From: JAAYZM01 sp964510785
GTDB taxonomy: Bacteria > Actinomycetota > Actinomycetes > Actinomycetales > Cellulomonadaceae
DNA: 13,371 bases
Assembly (NCBI GenBank): GCA_964510785.1
Contig: CAZECM010000081.1
Span: 1-13,371 of the forward strand
Reading direction: 5' to 3'
The notes under the pieces are model-generated. The model was not told the DNA's origin. It saw nothing but the letters and a program-made list of their open reading frames with translations, and made no database searches. Positions within the stretch are counted from its first letter, which is position 1; every line of letters starts with the position of its first letter. Positions 13,003-13,371 of this stretch are shown here, in pieces. A program made the position numbers and the translations under genes.

Positions 13003-13371
<369 letters not shown>

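Overview
The window is a core-genome segment of a high-GC Gram-positive bacterium (Actinomycetota). The gene order ffh, amidohydrolase, rpsP, KH protein, rimM, trmD, rplS, lepB, rnhB, DUF2469, yraN, comM, dprA, xerC, whiG-type sigma factor, M23 protein, rpsB is typical of that phylum. The very high GC content, the N-terminally extended FliA/WhiG sigma factor and the overall protein style suggest a member of the Micrococcales close to Cellulomonas. That placement is inference and was not searched.

Bases 1-4430 are a translation and ribosome-maturation block. It holds the 3' end of ffh (signal recognition particle), a translationally coupled metal-dependent amidohydrolase, rpsP (S16) with an unusually long Ala/Glu/Lys tail, a small KH RNA-binding protein (KhpA type), rimM and trmD, then rplS (L19) behind its own promoter. 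A perfect 17-bp hairpin separates the KH gene from rimM. The rplS 5' region can fold into a nested structure whose loop is complementary to the sequence just before the Shine-Dalgarno site.

Bases 4430-6260 hold lepB (signal peptidase I), rnhB (RNase HII) and a DUF2469 protein, tightly packed and co-directional. A convergent class I methyltransferase follows (6272-6937, minus strand). It is interrupted by a 10-N assembly gap that appears to include a misjoined or duplicated stretch. Divergent from it runs yraN-comM-dprA (7044-10126), a DNA-processing and uptake-type set with touching or overlapping genes.

A 155-base, less GC-rich spacer follows, then xerC (tyrosine recombinase for chromosome dimer resolution) and, 19 bases on, a FliA/WhiG-family sigma factor. 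A secreted M23-family protein lies convergent to the sigma gene and lacks the two non-ligand catalytic histidines. The window ends in the first 123 codons of rpsB (S2), preceded by a roughly 240-base, strongly structured leader.

I see no mobile element, CRISPR array, tRNA or rRNA, and nothing that is clearly a new multi-gene system. The most interesting signals are non-coding: candidate cis-regulatory RNAs ahead of rplS and rpsB and the large hairpin ahead of rimM. The degenerate M23 active site and the assembly artefact in the methyltransferase gene also deserve a second look.
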